DNA from: Siphonodentalium dalli
Lineage: Eukaryota > Mollusca > Scaphopoda > Gadilida > Siphonodentaliidae
NCBI GenBank assembly: GCA_032622095.1
Contig: CP136066.1
Coordinates: 143,499,559-143,563,558, forward strand
Length of the DNA stretch: 64,000 nucleotides
Reading direction: 5' to 3'
Shown: piece by piece, positions 57,871-64,000 of the stretch
How positions within the stretch are numbered: position 1 is the first letter of the stretch
Layout of the letters: each line of letters begins with the position of its first letter
Notes under the pieces: model-generated
Database searches by the model: none
Told to the model about the DNA's origin: nothing
Seen by the model: only the letters and a program-made list of their open reading frames with translations
Program-made: the position numbers and the translations under genes

Positions 57871-58689
57871 GATCAAGTGTTCTCTGCAAAATATCCTTAT
57901 AGATCTCAGTTGTGCAGCTTTCTCTGGTAGTTACATGTTAGGTTGTGATGTGTTGGGTCTGATAACAGATGCCTAAATAGCCATTGCATTGAAAGTGGCT
58001 GGCTCTTGTGATAACAAACAAATCATTCTCTACATGGCAGATGACATGAAGTGATTAAAAACATATCACTTTGTTTCATTTATCAACAGTGTTCTAAAAT
58101 CTGACCCATGTCTCATTAATTTTCTCAAATGGCAGTTAGTTTAGAAAATTCCAGAGAGGATATATATATAAAATCAGAAGTTACGGAATTCTCATTAAAT
58201 TTAAATTGATCAAATAACTGAACCCCAGTTGCATAAAGATGCTTGAATCTCAAGATTAGCTAAATGATTTTAGCAATGTTCTAAAGCCCATTTTGGTAAC
58301 TTAACCTACAAAACCCTTTATTAAACAGCATGTGCTGTGTATTGTTGAAACTTAAAAAAAAATTTAGATACCATAGCTTTTATCTGCACATTGGCATAAG
58401 AGACATCAGAAAATAATATAGCCATATTAATAGCCAAGTAGTCCAAAGGCATGGGATGGAATTGATGAATATGGCTCCAAACAAATTCACCAGTACATGA
58501 CAATATTTTGGACCGATTTAAACCAAATTTGGTGTGCTGACTCAGGGTACCGTTGGTGGAGTTAAAATAGTGTTAGTTTTTAAAATTTTGTTATTTAAAT
58601 TATTATTTTTTTTTAATTATTTAAAAACAAATATTTTATCCAAATTTGGTTCCGATCAGATATAAAATGTTCGAGTTATCGCACCATGC

Positions 58690-58752
58690 GTAAAGTGTCT
58701 ACAGACAGACATACAGCCAGACAGACAGACAGACAGACGGACGGACGGACTA
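58690..58752 (+). repeat. GACA/GACG tetranucleotide tract
   Basis: ACAGACAGACAGACAG grading into ACGGACGGACGG, like the tail of the family J arrays but without their units. Confidence 0.8.
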
Positions 58753-58981
58753 ACGACGAGTGGTCAATCCAGACAACGACACTATGTTTACCATACTATG
58801 GTATGGGTAAACATAATAACTCCCAGTCACATCCATGCAGATGAACATAATTTCATAAAACAAGAGCCACCATACAATTTAGTAATAATACATTTTTTTC
58901 CCAATAACTTTGACGTCACCAGAAAGTTCTGTTGGCTGGAGGTAATGACGTTAGTCATATTACTGTTGGGTAAAGGGTTAA

Positions 58982-59381
58982 GCACCCCTCAATTACTATT
59001 TATTTGGTTTTGGGGGTAAAAAACAATTGATTCGAGTCGAGGATCCCACCTATCAAAGCTCAGAGTTATAGATATCAATTTTTGATGTCAATTATTTTGC
59101 ACCATCGAGAATTTTAGTGGCCCAGTAAAAGTCTCAGACCAAATTACAGATGCAGATGGATAACTCTAAAATCAAGAGGCTTTGTGTTGATAATAAGGCC
59201 AATTTCGTCGAACAACATGTTGATAAATAAAACTTTTTGGCCAATTTTATGCTATAGTTGACAGTGGTTAGAATTATTTTTGGGCAATTAATCAATTCCG
59301 AAAACTGAAGCGACATTTCAAAAAATATTGTTGTTGTTGGAATCTGATTATATGGGGACCATCAAATCGGATTGAGGAACT
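58982..59381. repeat. family G, copy 3
   Basis: TTAA then GCACCCCTCAATTAC on the left and GATTGAGGAACT then TTAA on the right. Carries the ATTGATTCGAGTCGAGGATC block. In the last intron of the BNIP2-like gene. Confidence 0.65.
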
Positions 59382-59680
59382 TTAACTGAATGTTGCTGCT
59401 TCAGAAGTTGATGCAGTTCATGTGAAAATAATGAAACAATTGGACACACCACAGCAAATTGGTGGATAAATTTGCGAATATATTTTCTCATTGTAGGGGG
59501 TCTCTGTTCATAGCTTTTTGCATGCGATTCTGATATAGTATTGTGTTATTTTAGCATGATTCTGTACAGGTATAGTTCTGTGCTAAATTCAACACAACAC
59601 TATTCCAGTATTGGACAAAGCTCTTGACCAATCAGACGCCACCATTACTGGGTGAGGCGAAATATTATGGAATAGCTTAC

Positions 59681-59779
59681 TTTTTCACTATCTCTGGAAT
59701 ATGAACATAATCCATCGGCACCATGTTAGATAACTCATGAAGGTTCTTCACAAACTTCAGCTTGGAACTGAACTTGGAA
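59681..59779 (-). CDS. BNIP2/caytaxin-family gene, BCH (CRAL-TRIO) domain exon
   Basis: A 99-nt exon between acceptor CTTTTCAG|TTCCAAG and donor GAAAAA|GTAAGC. It enters needing one base and leaves in phase 2. It encodes SKFSSKLKFVKNL followed by HELSNMVPMDYVHIPEIVK. This is the end of the BCH lipid-binding-like domain of BNIP2, BNIPL, caytaxin (ATCAY) and PRUNE2 (human BNIP2: SKFSSKIKYV ... SELSGLIPMDCIHIPESI, recalled). These proteins scaffold Rho GTPase/GAP and kinesin signalling. Earlier exons are beyond 64000 or not recognisable here. Which family member it is cannot be told from this exon. Confidence 0.85.
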
Positions 59780-59959
59780 CTGAAAAGTGACAAGAAACTA
59801 CAGGTATTAATTCATGTATATCTGTTCTAAACACTAAACAATTTTCATCATTAAGTTTTTTTTAATGCTCTGCTATTCCATAAATAGTAATGATAAATGC
59901 TTGGATTTTACCACTTAAAGATGAGATGAACTGAGTAATACTTCCCAGGGACAACTTAA

Positions 59960-60154
59960 CCCTTTCATGATGGGAGCTGCATTGGTGCAGCATTAACCCT
60001 TTCAGTGCCAAGTCTGATTTATGTATCAACCCATATTTCCTGGATCATTTTTCAAATTTATTGATTATAATAATGTGATACATTTTGGAAAGAGCTCTAA
60101 GAGAAAGGGTTAAAGATGCTGTGCCAATGAATTTTCTTATATATGTGAGTCTCC
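59960..60154. repeat. MITE family B, copy 13, carrying a nested family C insertion
   Basis: TTAA then CCCTTTCATGATGGGAGC. At its internal GCAGCATTAAAGAT it is interrupted by a family C element. After the insertion it resumes with AAGATGCTGTGCCAATG and breaks off at GTGAGTCTCCGAG. Confidence 0.85.
59997..60109. repeat. MITE family C, nested copy
   Basis: 113-bp copy retaining one arm and the end GAAAGGG, inserted in family B copy 13. TTAA stands at both edges (59993-59996 and 60110-60113) where uninterrupted family B copies have a single TTAA. Confidence 0.9.
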
Positions 60155-62573
60155 GAGCACTTTACTATGATTGGAAGTGTATAAAAAAGTGTCTCACAAC
60201 ACGCCTATTTACCGTCAACTCCACTTAGTATTTCCTACCGGTACATTTAAAAAAATTCCAGCTAATTGCTGCTAATTCCAAACCAAATCGCTTCTTGAAC
60301 AGTTTGTGAACACCATTAATTTTTATCAAAAAAAGTTAATGTTTACTCAATTTGTATTTTTTTACACACCATGAGCGACATATTATTTTAGTGTGTTAGT
60401 ACATAGGTATCAGCATCTCAGATCAGACATTGTCAATTATGTACAAACATGTGCCTGTAAAAATATTGCTAAAAGTGTTGAAATTCTAGTTAACTTCTAT
60501 TGAGATCAATAACTTATATGCACAAATTAATCCAAGATGATGTCTTTGTTGGAATCAACAGGTACTGACTGGAATTTTCTAAGAAATTAACAAAATAGCG
60601 AGCACCGTAGCATAAAAAAAATACAATAACCAGATTTGAATGACACTTTTTATACATTTCCGATTGTTGTTCACGTACATACTGAAGGACAAACTCAAGG
60701 TAATATCACTCCAACTAATGCACACAAAGTCATTATATGAAATGAATTTACACAAGTGTGATTCTTATTATGACATCGTTACCAACACACATTTAGCACC
60801 CAGATCAGTAGTTGTGATGCAGGTCAGGCCATTTGATTACGCGGTATGATGCTTATGCCGAAAAATACTGTATACTGACAGTGCAACAAAAAGCATTAAG
60901 ATTTTCTGACTGTAACAAATATAAACCATTATCACATGATAAAAGGCTGACACTGAGGTCCACGTTCTCCCTGATAAATAAATATGGCCTATGCTTCCCA
61001 ATGATGTGGGACTAAATATATTGACAAAGAAGGATATGTTACAATATGTTTGAAAACCATATAGTTTGATAAAAAGCAAAAATTTGTACGCTCCGTAAGC
61101 CTCCGTTTCATGCCAAATTTAGGCAACCAGTCTAAACATGATGACAAAGATATTAGTATTTAAATACATCATTTGATTCCCACTAAAGCGATCTCTCAGC
61201 AACAAAATACTGACCACATCTGGGAGGTTTGTGACAACTTTGGTAAGAAAACAAAAATAACAAGTAAGTGTGAATGCAGTTAAGTGTTAGTAAAGTGAGA
61301 AGTAGTGTCTATAAATCAAGAAGACAACACCAAATACAAAATACCGGTATGTCTGGCGAGATATGCACCAATATCGACATGAATTGTAACATCATCATGT
61401 GGAGATGTCGTACGTTGGATTCCATCTGGCTTTGAACATCACACTGTGTTGGTTGATAACTTCGACAAGTGACCTCATATTTCAATTGTTGTGGGAACTC
61501 ATCCATAAACTGAGTACCTGGCTTGGGGCATAAATGCTCGATAGGAAATTGCAAGACAATGGCTGTCTGCATATCGCTTCCTAGGTGATAATTGGCAATG
61601 CATTGAAACAAATTACTGTGTAATATGTGTATACATGGATCAATTATTATTATTAATCAGACATGCTTACATTCTTGTATTAGGCGAGAGTCTTGTAAAA
61701 TTCAGCACTGCATCCCACATCCCACGACCGAGGAGTTTCTCCCAAATTCATTGAGCAATAAAAGATAATATTTTCCCTTTCAGCATACTGAAACCATATA
61801 TCTATTTCTGGCTATATTTATAATGAACCATTAGGTACAACCAGCAAAAATAACTCAAAAGGGAAGTTTCACTAAAGGGACATGATATGAGAAAAATATA
61901 GATATACAAACATTAATGTCCTATTACGTTGATAACCACTTTACAACAGAGATTTTGCCTGATGGTATATTTTCCAAATGACCTCACCAATGATGTGTAG
62001 TACTAAATTTTGACCAAACTCAGTTCTGCAAATCTGGTCTATTTTATTAAATATCTACATGGAAATACAAAGCTGAAGTGATAATTTAACGGGAACAACA
62101 TTATGGATAGACCGACAGGAGATTTTCTTCATCATTCTTTCAGAAAAATGTCATTGCCATAACTATTTCATATTTAAAACAAATCCAGCCGATTATCATC
62201 TTTTGGCAATGATTCCATAAACCAGACAAAAAAGAAATATGTGCATATAAATTGAAACCACCAATTAGCTTGTGGTTATAAATTGAACCATACATGTATC
62301 ATGGAAACTTTAACTCTAGTTATGTCTAAGTTAATATGGTCCTAATGTGTTTATTTTGAAGAAATAACACACATCGTCACAAGGTAGTCACATTTTATGA
62401 AACATGCACATTGCTTGTATGAGCCTGCTGCCAGTCCAATCAATCATCAATTACTATTGAAAAAGTTTAATATTACGTAAGAGTAATCGGTTGGCTCCAT
62501 AGCAATGATTGTCAAGAAACTTTAAAACAGATAAATGTCATCGTGATCTTTGCTAAAATACCAGGAGGATATA
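60155..62573. other. upstream intron of BNIP2-like gene, no exon recognised
   Basis: No sequence resembling the preceding BCH exon was found on the minus strand. A minus-strand frame at 61611-61309 is open for 100 codons but is unlike any family I know and lacks convincing splice sites. Confidence 0.4.
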
Positions 62574-62787
62574 CAGTAATGCCCGAAGTATATGACCCTT
62601 TAACAACAGCAGAATTAAGGGAAATTTTTCAGGATTTAGTCGGAAATATGGCTTGTTGCCATTCATCGGAAAGATCTCACCGAGAGCTTTTCGATGAATG
62701 GCAGCGAGCCATATTTCCGACTAAATCCTGAAAAATTTCCCATAATTCTGCTGTGGTTTAGGGGTCAATTATTTAGGAAATTACTGT
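62574..62787. repeat. palindromic MITE family A, copy 8
   Basis: Full palindrome, 214 bp, more diverged outer ends (CAGTAATGCCCGAAGTATAT). In an intron or upstream region of the BNIP2-like gene. Confidence 0.85.
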
Positions 62788-64000
62788 AGTAGATGGAAAA
62801 ATGAAAAAAAATGAGAATCAACACTGAAATCATTTTGTATCATGAAGATGCTTGCCATGTTGCATCATTTATGATAATTAAAACAAGTTAATAGTAAATG
62901 CACCTAATTAACCAGTATTTGAACTCAACGAGAGATATCACAGCATTTACTGGTCTATAATCACATTTGGTATACTCTAAAGTGTCATATGTATCAAAGT
63001 CACTGATTAGTGTTTTCTCTAGCCACATTCTGTTTGAAATAAAAAAATGTACACAAATTCCACCACAATATGGAAAATTTTCGCACAAATGGTGGCCATT
63101 TTATCAGCCATTTTTAATTTACCCATATATAAAAGATAAAGTTGTCGTCAACAAGTATACAGCTTAATACATGTCCAACCAAAATATGTACAAAGTGAGC
63201 AGCTTTCATGCAGTTACTGGTCAACAGCAATGCTTAATGGCTAAATTTGGTAGCGAAATAATGATTCGTAACCATGGTAATTTTTCAGCTTGGCAGGATA
63301 TCCAAAATGAATTATATTCATGTGTTGTAATTGTGTGCCAAATTTTGCGGTTTTATCATGAAATGTAAGATTTTTCATTTAATCGCCCCACTATAAGGTA
63401 ATTTGTTGATATGAATATTTCCCATGGGAACTACTCGTCAATGAGTATTTAGCATAGAACGGGTTAATAAAGATACTTGGCGAATACCGAGAACCTCACA
63501 TTTGTGTTACTGGTAATCAATTTATCAATGTATGGCATAAACTTCACTTTTCTTATCTCAAAAACTGTGTATGGTTTATAGAGATTAAAGTGATGTGAAA
63601 CACTCCAGTCGGGTGATCAGATAGAAATAGAGAATAATCTTGCTCAAAGTAGTTATATTTATGAAAATTAATCCAAATTGACAACACACACACCGTCATT
63701 CTGATATATTGATCGAATGCAATGACGCTCGATTGTGAAATTATCTGTGTTTGTTTATCGCCGATAGTTGTGTCCCGAATACAGATGTAAATATTTACAA
63801 TTGAGCGTAGTTCAGATGATGTTTTCTATGGAGTGGTATGGTTGATTTCTTTGAAATTTTCGGCTATGTTAGTAGAATGCTATATTGCCCAGGTTGGCAT
63901 AACATCTGAGTACTAAATTATCAGTTTCGCGCTCCCAAACAAGTCCATAATATGTCTTAAAACATATTCAATGATCACAGTTAGGTGTGGAATCTGGTGG
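62788..64000. other. nothing recognised
   Basis: A/T-rich single-copy sequence on the presumed intron side of the BNIP2-like gene; no exon, repeat or RNA gene seen. Confidence 0.4.

Noticed and set aside
61309-61611. 100-codon minus-strand frame as a BNIP2-like exon
   Set aside because: No similarity to any BCH segment and no convincing acceptor/donor in the required phase.

Overview
This is a eukaryotic, metazoan-type window. It is AT-rich, with spliced genes carrying GT-AG introns, and most of the sequence is transposon-derived. Three protein-coding genes can be supported, all from spliced exons. (1) A minus-strand gene has its 5' end at about 9.57 kb and four coding exons at 9554-9456, 8979-8832, 6071-5997 and 3915-2262. 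It encodes an acidic, Ser-rich protein with several SUMO-interaction-like motifs that looks like the N-terminal half of Arkadia/RNF111; the RING end would lie left of the window. (2) A complete plus-strand ALG13 gene has four exons (13766-13861, 23266-23431, 33131-33269, 36280-36391). They join in phase into a 170-residue UDP-GlcNAc transferase catalytic subunit. (3) The 3' end of a minus-strand BNIP2/caytaxin-family (BCH domain) gene has exons at 59779-59681, 54735-54629 and 52693-52609. The last two give alternative C-termini.

The organism is probably a marine invertebrate bilaterian, perhaps an invertebrate deuterostome. This rests on gene content, on the RNF111-BNIP2 linkage also found in human 15q22 (recalled, not checked), and on the load of small inverted-repeat elements. 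The species cannot be named from the sequence.

Layout: 1-2.2 kb, satellite-like array and diverged A/T-rich repeats in an intron of the RNF111-like gene; 2.2-9.6 kb, RNF111-like exons separated by repeat-filled introns; 9.6-13.7 kb, head-to-head intergenic region; 13.8-36.4 kb, ALG13, whose introns hold a decayed non-LTR retrotransposon interrupted by a 2.87-kb DNA transposon, a 3.8-kb mosaic repeat block and many MITEs; 36.4-52.6 kb, gene-free MITE-dense intergenic DNA; 52.6-64 kb, BNIP2-like 3' exons and introns.

The most notable biology is in the mobile DNA. At least five unrelated non-autonomous families share TTAA flanks (piggyBac-type), and one nested insertion proves the TTAA duplication. 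Eight copies of a TA-flanked, nearly perfect palindromic MITE are present. A MULE-like element has ends built of tandem copies of its own terminus; it carries an unrecognised 363-residue ORF and sits in a reverse transcriptase gene with an 8-bp target duplication. In ALG13, most exon edges lie within about 20-140 bp of a mobile element, and one element ends about 20 bp from the exon 2 acceptor.
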